From Dendrolimus kikuchii (taxonomy: Eukaryota > Arthropoda > Insecta > Lepidoptera > Lasiocampidae), in NCBI GenBank assembly GCA_019925095.2, contig CM034392.1, positions 14,526,887 to 14,590,886 on the forward strand: a stretch of 64,000 bases of DNA, in the 5' to 3' direction. Below are positions 46,801-58,800 of this stretch, piece by piece. The notes under the pieces are model-generated. The model saw nothing but the letters and a program-made list of their open reading frames with translations, ran no database searches and was not told the DNA's origin. A program made the translations under genes and the position numbers. Positions within the stretch are counted from its first letter, which is position 1. Each line of letters starts with the position of its first letter.

Positions 46801-49800
46801 GCTGCGTCAGGAGCCGCAAGTGCCGCAGCCCTCGATGGGCGCGCCCTACACGTCCGCGCAACCCACGCAAGATAAACAGGACATCATTAAAAATAGCAGC
46901 ACTGTCAATAACAGATACCCAGTAGTTAAACTTGGTCGCTTATCAGTAAGTAGAATATTAAATTTACTTTTGAATTTTGGTAAGAATTGGAGTGATACAT
47001 TTCTCTGCAGATTTATTTTCAAAAACCCAATTTTGTTATAATTGTTTTTTAAAGAATTAATTCGCTGTTCATGTAGGAAATTTCAACTAATTCATACTTT
47101 GTGACTTTTCGGGTTACCACACAAGCACCTATTTGACCTCAGGCCTACTTGGTATCTTATTAAGATTATTCAGAAACTAGAAAGTTTATAAATACTTCAT
47201 AACATATAAATCCACAGTTTCTGTGTGTGTGTTAGTTCAAAGCCATATTTGAGATTTAAAAAGATGAATGGCCACTTATTATAATTCAATTTTAATTGTG
47301 TATCATATTTATGCTGGTTTCAACTATCTACATTTTTTAACTGTTTTAGGAGGGGATTTTAAAAAAACATGAATTTTCAAATGATGAGCGGACAAGAAAA
47401 AATAGTACATTAGAATCAGATTCTGATGATAATGCACCATTAAAGGCGAAATCTAGTATAACACCTGCAGTCGATAAAGAAAGAGAAGCAATTGATATTG
47501 CAAGGGAGAAAAACTGGGAAGCAGTGAAAAGAAAGCATGAAGAAGCCAGCAAGAAGGGGGAGTCAGAGGCTGCTATTGGTAACTCATTTAACTAATTCAA
47601 TTAATCTAATTTGTTATGTAGAAGGTGTGTATCTCTAAAAATATTAAGATAATTTTTATTTTAACATGACACTAAAAAAAACGGTATCAAACGTAAAAGT
47701 AGAGGTAATTTTGAGACTAATAAACCTTCATTATAATTAAAATATCTATGGAGCCAAAGTATTGAATGTATTTAGTGGAATCTCGCACAGTTATACCACA
47801 CCTTAACATAGTCATATACATACTATAGTCTGTAAAGACATAATGTCTCTCAAGATTTAGCGATCCATATAAAAATATTCTGTTATAAAAAATAATCTCT
47901 AAAATTTCATTACAATAGTCTGCAATAAATATGTTCTATGTTCATTAGAATTACACAACCATATCTCACAAAAACGATCATATTTTCTGGGATAAATATA
48001 ATCTGTTTACTCCACTATTATATAAATTGTATATACCAAATATCATAATAGTTGGTAAATTCAGTTTCTCTCATACTTACCTACTAAATTTCATGATAAT
48101 AATTTCATAGTTCATTCCCTAAGCTGTGCAGAAAGTACACATTTATACAATAGTATGAACAATTGATTTGAGATGTTCATAAGTGTTTTTGTTTTAGTTA
48201 AGTGTGGTATCATAATCACATATTGCATTTGAATTTTATAATTAAATACTAGACACTTAAAGCTGTTTTAAGATTAAATCTAACTTGGGTTTCTACTTTT
48301 CTACCAGTACGGCCGAAGTTACGAAAAGTTGAAAGGAGATTAGTACCTGTCTTAGAAATGCTATCAGTTGACGAATTAATGGAAACTAATACTTACCAAC
48401 GATTTAACAAGTTAATTGAATCTGTTTTTGAGACAATAGACGACGATGTTATTATTACGGATGAAATGGGTGAGTTTCAAATTAGTTATTCTTCAGCTTC
48501 ACTTTTTAAAGTTTATATAATAGGCCTCGATATATTCTTTGTATTATGTCTAAAGAAAATGATGGAGTAGATAGGTATCTGGATACACCCGGATGAAACA
48601 CCTTAGGAAAATTCGCATTTGGGATAGCCATAGATCATATGAAGTGGACTAGAAGAAGTAGGAAAAGGGATCTCGTGCTCTAAAGCAAAAGCTTATAATA
48701 TAACTGGGATTTTATGCGAGGATGGTGATAATGGTATTTTAAATATTACGGTTTAGGAACTTTTGAAGGTCGGACCTATTTCTGAGAGGTATTTAGATAT
48801 ATTTCTCGCTTTTGTGAATTATGTGTTAAGTTTAATCTAATTCAATATTGTTTCAATGTATTGACCAAAATGATAATGCTGTAAATAAAATTTCACTACA
48901 GAAATAGACTCAACCTAAGCATCTTTAGAAATTACCATAAAAATCTATAGATTACTAGCTGTCCCGGCAGACGTTGTTCTGCCCTGAACTAATAAAATTT
49001 AGAACCCGATTCCAGCGCCACCTACCGGATCCAAATCTAAGCTATCCTATCTTTCAAGTCGGATCAAACTGCACACGGTGTGCAAATTTGATTAAAATCG
49101 GTCAAGTAGTTTAGGAGTCCATTGAGGACAAACATTGTGACACGAGATTTATATATATTAAGATGGGATTTTATGCGAGGATGGTGATAATGGTATTTTA
49201 AATATTACGGTTTAGGAACTTTTGAAGGTCGGACCTATTTCTGAGAGGTATTTAGATATATTTCTCGCTTTTGTGAATTATGTGTTAAGTTTAATCTAAT
49301 TCAATATTGTTTCAATGTATTGACCAAAATGATAATGCTGTAAATAAAATTTCACTACAGAAATAGACTCAACCTAAGCATCTTTAGAAATTACCATAAA
49401 AATCTATAGATTACTAGCTGTCCCGGCAGACGTTGTTCTGCCCTGAACTAATAAAATTTAGAACCCGATTCCAGCGCCACCTACCGGGTCCAAATGTTAG
49501 CTATCCTATCTTTCAAGTCGGATCAAACTGCACACGGTGTGCAAATTTGATTAAAATCGGTCAAGTAGTTTAGGAGTCCATTGAGGACAAACATTGTGAC
49601 ACGAGATTTATATATATTAAGATTTTAGTCCTAATTTGATCACATTATGGATTGTTTTGTAAGGGAGTTAACTTCCAAAAAGTCCAAAATATTATCATCA
49701 GTCTTTTGTTCTTGTCTACATTATATACACACCTTCCATGATCAAATTGATTGTGTACTAGCAGAAGGTGATGTCAGGAGCCTTAAGAACAGACGAGCTT

Positions 49801-52800
49801 GCATGACAAGAGTTATGAATGTCAAAGAGGCAAGCGAGGTGTGTAAGAATAAGCCTAAATGGCACTCTGTTGTTCGTGCCTACCCCGCAAGGGAACTGGC
49901 GTGAAGTTATGTATGTATGTACATTATATAAATATATTTTTTTGCAGAAGGTACAGATATTCCAGAAGACTTATTATTACCGCGATATCAGTTGCAAGAG
50001 TTGTGCTCAGAAGCAGCTAAATTAAAGAATCTTGGTGCTATGGAAGCAATACCATCAGACCGATTAGTTCGTTTATTAAATATATTAGAGAAAAATATTA
50101 GGGCTGCTGAAAAGATGTCCCTCGTCGGCGACCCTGTAAGTATTTTGAATCAAAAAATATATCCATTTCTTTACAGATACAAATACTTGCTCTTACTAAA
50201 CTCTTAGTAACTCGAGAGCAACTAATTGCGCCAGTTGAATTAACTCAAAATTGTGTCATGGTGCACCGCCGGCGTGTCTACAACAAACATATGTAACTTC
50301 ACTGATTGACTCCTTTCATTTAAGCCATTCTGAAAAAGCTACTGAAGTGTTCATTTAAAAGAACAGATTAAAAATTGAAACCTGAATTAAATCCATTAAA
50401 ACTTAACTGTAATTTAGATAGGAATTTAATGAACCATGGTTAAAACGCGTAAGAATATTGTAATAGTGATGAATTGTTAAATTTGCAGGAGGATAGCGAG
50501 GAAATGCGGCAGATCTGGATAGAGTCCGCGCTGGAAAGGGTGATGTGCGCGTCGGACGCGTGCCTCACCTCCCTGTACATAATGACCTCCCCCAGTATGC
50601 CGAAGCGCATATTCCTAGAAGATGTTATAGATAGAATTATTATGTTTATAAAATTTCAACTGAACAACACAATTTATTGTGTTTATGATCCTGTATATAG
50701 TATTCAGACTGTATCCAAGAAAAAAGGTAATTTTTCACTCAAATATGTTTTTAAAATTTAATCTATTCATTTTGAAATTATATAAAAGTGGATTTGGTTG
50801 TCATGTTCTGAGTTGCCTTACTGGTCTTAGCTTTTATTCCTGGTGGGGTAAATTGTTGTGTGTTATATAGATATTGGGATTAGCCTCAACAGTGTCAATT
50901 ACTTATAACATAACATTAATTTTTTTGTGCTTGTACCCCGCTCTGCAACATGTTATTGCTGTTTTAAGGAAAAGAAGTGGGACGAAACTTCCCAGCAAAA
51001 TGTCCAGTTATAAAATTCTTTCACTTCATAAAATCTTGAAGGCGACTTGAAAGACAAGTACAAGTAAGAGTAACACAATTTTTGTTCATATTTGAAGGTA
51101 GAATGAGAATTCAATGATAATAAAATCAACTAAAACACTTTATCATTTTACAAAACGTTGCAGACTCCTAAATTTTGTATGATTGCAGCAAGTTGAGTCA
51201 TAATAATTTTAACGAGGCAAGTAGGATATAATAATTATATTTTATCATGATATTTTAAAAGTAAAGAATTTTAACATGCCCTATTTTTTTATAAACATTG
51301 TATTAGAATTTATTACAAAATGTGTCACGTACTCAATTCATAGTTGTCGAGACTTATTAGAAGCCACTCCACGAATTGCAAACTTCGTTAAAAGAGAGGT
51401 GCTTTAATCTAAGGACCACCTTTACCTATACATGCTCTTCACAAAACTTCTGTTCCGGGCCACCAATCGCAGATAGCAAGAAAATAAATTATCCAAAAAA
51501 ATTTTACAAAACTTATGTATGGTTTGTAGTGGATGGTCGCAAGCGTCGCGGCGGGGGTGCGGGCGGCGCGACGCGACGCAGCGGGGCGGGTTCAACGCGT
51601 GCCGTGCGTGAGTTGTACACGCACGCGCACGAGTGCGTCACCCTGCTCGCGGAATTGCTCGCCGCGCACCACTTGACGGACACTACGGTGCTGCACGCGT
51701 CCACTGTCGGTGTGTCACCGTTTTTTGTCGAAAATGTCAGCGAGTTGCAGCTGTCGGCGCTAAAGTTGGTCACCACGGTAATAAAACTGTATTTTGAATT
51801 ATATGCTGCTTACACTATACATAAATTCCTTTTGGTGTCCAGTGGGCTGTGGGAGCTTCTGCGTTTTCCTCACACATACACATTACATATAAGTAAATTA
51901 TTTAATGTGCATGCATTTCACAGTTTTCTGGTGGTTTTTTGGACTGTGGCGGAATGAATCCTATATATCTGTTGACAAAATGAAATCTTCAATATTATTT
52001 ACAACTAAAATGTGCAAAAAATCCCCTGATGCTCTAATATCATTATTCTTTTAGATTTTTACAAAATACGAGCAACATCGGCGACTATTACTAGAAGATA
52101 TTCTGGCGTCAATAGCTCGTATACCTAGTTCAAAGCACAACTTACGCTCGTTCCAACTAAGCTCTGATCAACACATTCAAATGTTGACTGCCCTCGTTCT
52201 TCAGCTTGTACAGTGTGTTGTTACTCTGCCAGAGACTTTGTGTAAGTCTCAGGATAAAGACAAGGAACATCCTGAGACATCCGAAAATAAAAAGGTAAGT
52301 TTTTTCTGTGTTGCTCCTATTATTAATAGTTTTGAATGTATCTATCTTTGTTTCGTAATAAACAAATAAGTGCAACTTTTGAATTTCACAATATGATGTT
52401 AGATAACTCAAAATTTAAAGTTGTCATGATAAAATATTATGTGTACCTAATTATAAAATATCCACATTAACAATGTCAAATTTTCTTTACTGTATAACTC
52501 ACTTACTTGATATTCTAAATTCGTACTAAGCATGTTATCGTGCCCTAAATCTATTATAGTGACAGAAACCTGCGCACCACACGCTAAACGTTGCTTATCA
52601 CGGATCCAAATAGTCTAATAATAATTGTATCCACTTTTAAGGCAGCAACATTAAAGTGATGAATAATTTAATCAATGGCAACCCTTAGTATTTGTTTTTC
52701 TTTTCATGCCAACAAGGATATATGTGCAGTTTTTATACTTAATTAAATAATGAGTAAATAAAAGTAAAATAAAAGTTTTTATCCATGCATGAACAGAGAA

Positions 52801-55800
52801 AGAATATAAATTCCTGCAGCCGGGCGGCTTATCGTATGAGGCGACAAAACAACCCATAGTTAGGTACTTGCGCGTCTGGATGGCTATCAACCCTGGTCTA
52901 AAGTATGCCGCCATAACACCCTTGAGTTGTGTTCCGGCATTAGTGGTCAGGTTCCAGTCTCCATTTAGAGAGTGGCAGTACATCGGTAGCACCTTTGGTG
53001 TTACAAATGTCCATAGGCAAAGGTAACCGCTTTCCATCAGTTGGCTGTTTGCCTGTCTGCTAAACTCGTACAATAGAAAAAAATATTATGTATCTTGTGA
53101 CATTCGTGTAGGTATAAATGTAATATGTAGCTTGTGAACAGCAAATATTGTTATAATAATAAAAATAAATTATAAAGAATACGTATTATTGAAGTGGGGG
53201 GTCTTAGGATTTTTCTGTCACGAAAAGCGTTACGGCCGCGTCGAAGAGCAGCATTTTAGACTAAACGTGGTGAGAGCCGACATAATTTTAGAGTAGACTA
53301 TGTATGCGTTTTTTGGTTCCGCATCGAATTCAGTTTTTTGTTTGATAAAATAAAATAAGTTTAAATAAAAAATGCATTCATTAAAATGTACCTAACCTAA
53401 CCATGTCATAATTTGCAGTAAACCTGCGAAAAATCGAAATGTATGCTGGGACACATAGTAGAAGTGAAACTTCAACGGACAAGTGGTTAACGAATGGCAA
53501 TGGATAAGTGCCAAAACGAATTACAACAAAATTTTAACTTGGAAGTTTTACGGGCAGGTTTTCAAATTGGACAAGTACATTAACAATCTGCCTGTAAAAC
53601 TTCAAGTTAAAATTTTGTTAAGATTTGTTGTGCCACTTATCCGTTGCCTTTCGTTTTTCCACTTGTCAGTTGAAGTTTCACTTCTATGTGTCCCAGCACA
53701 CATTTTTTTTATATGATTCACTAGTTTCTATAATACTAGCAACTGATAACTATGGTATATATATTTTTTTACCAGTTCCGCCAGGAAATTTGTTCTTGTA
53801 GATCTTACACAAGTATCTCATTGGGATAAAAAATTTACAATGTCCTAACTTAGAATACACCTCATTCGCGTTCCTTTAATATATAATTAGTACTTTGCTG
53901 CAGACTGCCCAATCGGACAAAGAAATGAAATGAAAAAGTTGTATTCTAGAATCTTACTTGTTTCAATTCAATGTTTTTTTTTTCATTCATTACTGAAATA
54001 CGATTCTTCTAAAATTTTACTAAATCTATTAAATGAATTTAGTTTGTTTCTGTATACAACAGTTGTTGATCAATTCTGTAATATTGTTGGCAGCATGTAG
54101 ATAAAGATCTCCTAATAATATCAAAGTATGAGGCGGCGATCAGTGTGGGAGGTACATTCCTAACATCATTCCTGAATAAATGCCGAAGCCGCTCCGAGGA
54201 GGTGGATTTCAGGCCCCTCTTTGAAAACTTCGTTCACGACCTACTCACCACAGTCAATAAGCCAGAGTGGCCAGCAACTGAGTTATTGCTTAGTTTGCTC
54301 GGAACTATGTTGGTATGTGAATTTTTAATAGTTTACTGGATATGGCCAATTTTAGACCCAGATAAAACTTTCGTTGTATTTGAACTCAAAGATTTAATTC
54401 ATATGTTCTAGTTCACAGGGTGTAGTATTAGTTTTATTGATTGTACCAAATTGCAGGGTAGTCTCTATAATTAAATTCATTTAATGTATATCCACATTAT
54501 ATTATTATGTGGACTGTATTGTATTTTATGTCATTTTTATTATTTAGGTGGTAATTTTTTTGTTCAATCTACTAACTAGATAAGAGTATGTAAAAAAATA
54601 ATTTTAATACTAAGTTTTGTTATCAAGTAAAGCATCACTTCAAATGCTTTACTTGATAACAAAAATGTAAATAAAAATATGTGTTTATACTCGTAGCCCT
54701 AATTAACTTGGCCGTAATATTATCGCATCAACAAGTCTTTATGATAAAATAAAATGAAATATCAAAATGGAATACCTATAGCGGTGGCCTTAAGGCCCTG
54801 CGTCGGTTGCACCACGCTGTACAGGTGATACCGGCACCGATCATATCCGTGTATGACATTGTATTTTATTTCCAGGTAAAATACATGTCTGATAAGTCGA
54901 TGGAAATGTCAGTTCGAGTTGCATCACTGGAATATTTAGGTTTAGTGGCGGCGCGATTGCGGCGTGACAGTGTGCACTCGCGCGCTAAACTTGCTACGAT
55001 GGACGCGGTTGTAAGAGACATTCGCGCCGAAGAGGAGAAAGATGGCAATCAGACTCAGGTAATGTACAATTTATCTAAAGCTTCAAAAGGTTTTTATTTA
55101 AACTAAATTCTCATCAAGAATGTTATCAAATTTTTTTGTAAATTCAAACAAAGTCTACTGCCTACTTTACATACACTACTTTGCAACATCTTTTCCAGTT
55201 ACATAGGGAACTATCAAATCTATGTAGTTTTTCATTCTCGGACTTAATTGTCAAATCATTAATTCAGTCACATAACATAGTCGTATTATATAACATTATT
55301 ACAAAGATTAAGCATTATTGAAAATGGTAAGGTTTGAGACGAAAATCCGACTGACCATAATTTTACATTGGATAAATTTTTCTATCTGATATAATTGCAA
55401 TATTTTTTTAACAGAATATAACATGTGGTTTGGATGAAGATGAGGAGAGAACGGAATTCCTCCAGCGAGTACTGTTAGATTATCTTGCCATCAATGGCCA
55501 AAAAGACCAGGCGTGGAATTGCGCAAGGCATTTTTACATTACACAGTGGTATAGGGATATGGTTATTCAGCCTAAAAGTACGTCACCCACAAAGAGGACG
55601 AAGAACAAATCAAAGAAACGGTACAAAGACGTATCGTCAGAAGAGGAGTCTGAGCCCGACGACGACAGTGACAGCGGAATAAAGGAATCGAAATCAGACA
55701 AAAAACACAACAGTGCAGTCATATCCGCGGAAAAATTCAAGACGATAGAGCGACGAAAAAACTTCTTTCTAGAGAAAATAAGACCATTCAGATATCAGGG

Positions 55801-58800
55801 CGGGACACAAGTGCAAGTGATGCAATCATATATCGATTATGGTGGAGCAGAGTTAATATCGCAATATCTAGCTTCAAAGAGGTCTTTCTCGCAAAGTTTC
55901 GATAGATACTTACGGAAGATCCTAGTAATACTTTGTGAGAATACGATAGCAATAAGGACGAAGGCGATGAAGTGCCTTGCGATGATAGTGGAGGCGGACC
56001 CTGCTGTTCTCGCGAGGCCCGACATGCAAATCGGTGTGAACCGCTCCTTCCTTGACCAGTCCACAGCAGTGCGGGAGGCGGCGGTCGACCTCGTCGGCAA
56101 ATTCGTGCTCAGTAGGCCAGACCTCATCGACAAGTATTATGGGATGCTCTCAAACAGAATACTAGTGAGTCTTTATATCATTTCACACTATATCTATTAA
56201 ACTGCTACATATTCTAAGTAAATAGCATTTGTTATGATATAAAATACCTATATTTATATTTAATACCTTCACAGTAAATTTTAAATTACAACACTTTTAA
56301 TATCAGCCCATAAACTTCTCACTGTTGGGCTCGGGTGTCCTCATTCTTAGTTTAAAAATTTAATGTGTGAAATATCAAGAAAAAGATCAATCAAATTACA
56401 GATCAAAAATTAAATTTTAAGGCCAGGCATTAATTGACAGTATACTATGTTCGTTCAATAATCGCTCATAAAATAGCTGCGAAATCGACGACAAAGAATC
56501 TCTTTTACAGGCGGTTGAATTGCTTTATACACTACATCCAACTATTCGGGGACAGCAGTGAGTTAGTGTGAGACTCGCAATTTTGCTGGATACCTACTAA
56601 AACCACTGCTATGTTTACCAACGCACTTCCAAAAACGGACAAACCTCTCCATTACCTGGGGTATTGGGGAGTCAGCCCCAGAAAACTGTCTTTTTGACTC
56701 CTTCCCAGCAACCTTGATGCAGGCGGTGAACATCCCTGTAGTCCATTATCAATATGATACTAACTAAAGATCAACAAATTCACTAAAAATTTTAAAACTT
56801 ACGTGCAATAGACTACGTGTGTTTAAAGTCAATCAAAAACTTTCAGTCATCATTTTTTGGACGCTCTCAAAAATTACATTATACTTTCACTATTTTTTAC
56901 AGGACACTGGTGTTTCAGTACGTAAGCGAGTTATAAAAATCCTCAAAGACATTTGTATAGAATGTCCCGAATTCCCAAAAATACCCGAGATCTGCGTGAA
57001 AATGATACGAAGGGTTAATGATGAAGAGGGTATTAGAAAGTTGGTCATGGAGGTTTTTCAGAACATGTGGTTTAGTCCTTGTGCGAATACTGCTAGACCA
57101 GGGGCCTTGGATATGACTGCTGCAGCAGCCGATCCTTTAACAAGGAAAGTTCTCAACATAACTGATGTGGTCATCTCTTCAAGAGATATGGGTCTTGAAT
57201 GGTTTCAACAGTTATTGATGAGCGTAAGTTATGATTTTTTTAGGTAAATCTTTTATGCTGTAGTAAAACCTTATTGCCATTTTTGTAAAATTGGAACTCT
57301 TATATCATTAGGGGCCATCCAAAAATTACGTCACACGTTAAGAGGTGGAGGGGGTCGACGAAATGCGACAAGGGGTGGGAGGGATCCTAAATTTCGTGAC
57401 ATCAAGTTTTAAAATCTAATATATTTAAGCTTTACAACACGAAATTTGAACTATTAACGAAAAACTTCAATATCTTTCTGTATGAGTATAATATAGAGTA
57501 TAGTGTTTAAATTATTTAAAAATAACTTAAATGGTAATATACAAAAAATTAAACTATTTCCGGAACTGTGTTTTTAATTTAAAAATTTCTTGATGTATAA
57601 TTGCAAAATATGTAATGTCACCCTAGGGAGGGAGGAGTCTCACGAATGTGACCAGCTGTGACAAAGACGGGGTAGGGGTCAAAACTATCTTGAAATTCGT
57701 TTTTGTTTTGCTTAAATATGTTTAAGGATTCCATAGCCAATTGTCAAAACTAAATAACTATACGAGGTTTACAGGGTTGTTAAAAACAAGTTAAAAAATG
57801 TTTTTATAATCATATTCAGAATATAATTGTTAACTTTGAAGAAACCGAAAAAGAGATGGACTGTTTGAGGGATGAAATGATATTATGTGCTGTGACAGGA
57901 TATATGTAAGAATATATGAGTATGAAAAGAAAAGACACATTCAGCCGACACCAAATAAATGGGAGAAGGAGAAAGAAAAGCGAGATTCAGAATGTAATTA
58001 GGCAATACACAACTTTTAAGAGCCTAGTGGTAACCTTGTATAACTATTCATAAATAAGGGAGTTAATGTTCATGTCTCTACAGAACCCTTATGTGAATCT
58101 GCACTTGGCAGATTTTATAAGGTTACTTAAACTCTACTGATAGAAGAGTTCACATCCATAATATAACATCTATTAAATTAAACTCTACAGTTATTCAAAC
58201 CTAAAGAGGATAAAGAAGATTCCACAAAAATTATTTATCAACCGCCTAAGTCGCTGTTAGTGGCGTGCCAACAAATAGTCGACTGCCTTATAGAGAGTTT
58301 ACTTCAGTTAGAAGAAAACAGCACAGAAGGTAAAAATACTTTTTTATAGCAATTTGTAGGTGTGCCCATGATCACTTTTAGCTACATTATAATCATGTCC
58401 ATATAGACCAGATACCCACTAAAATATTAGGTTGGGGAAAAAGTTTCTTCGCTTTTTGTATAAAAATTTAAAAGGTTTTTTTATAAAGTTTATTTACATT
58501 TAACTAAAGTACGTAGGTGCCATTTTGTTGGATAACTTTTTGCCATCTTGTAGGTAGGGACGTGATCCCATTGCTAAAGAATCACAAATGAGTACACGGT
58601 TCATTAGGTTTCTTTCGGGGAGCTCATGAGGCACCCAAATATCGAGCTTTTTTGTGTACCCAGCTTTTTTCAAATGCGTCAAAACCGTTTTGTGGTCAAT
58701 TCCCAGTTCTCCAGCTACATCGTAACTACTAATAAGGCCGATCTTTCTCCACTTTTTCAAAAATGGCATCACTTTGTCCGTAACAGGGCGACCAGAGCGA

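Noticed and set aside
51376..51957. 193-codon plus frame taken as a whole gene
   Set aside because: Only 51530-51777 is bounded by splice sites and matches NIPBL; the flanks are intron read-through.
53392..53404. CCTAACCTAACC as insect telomeric repeat
   Set aside because: Only two units, too few to mean an interstitial telomere tract.
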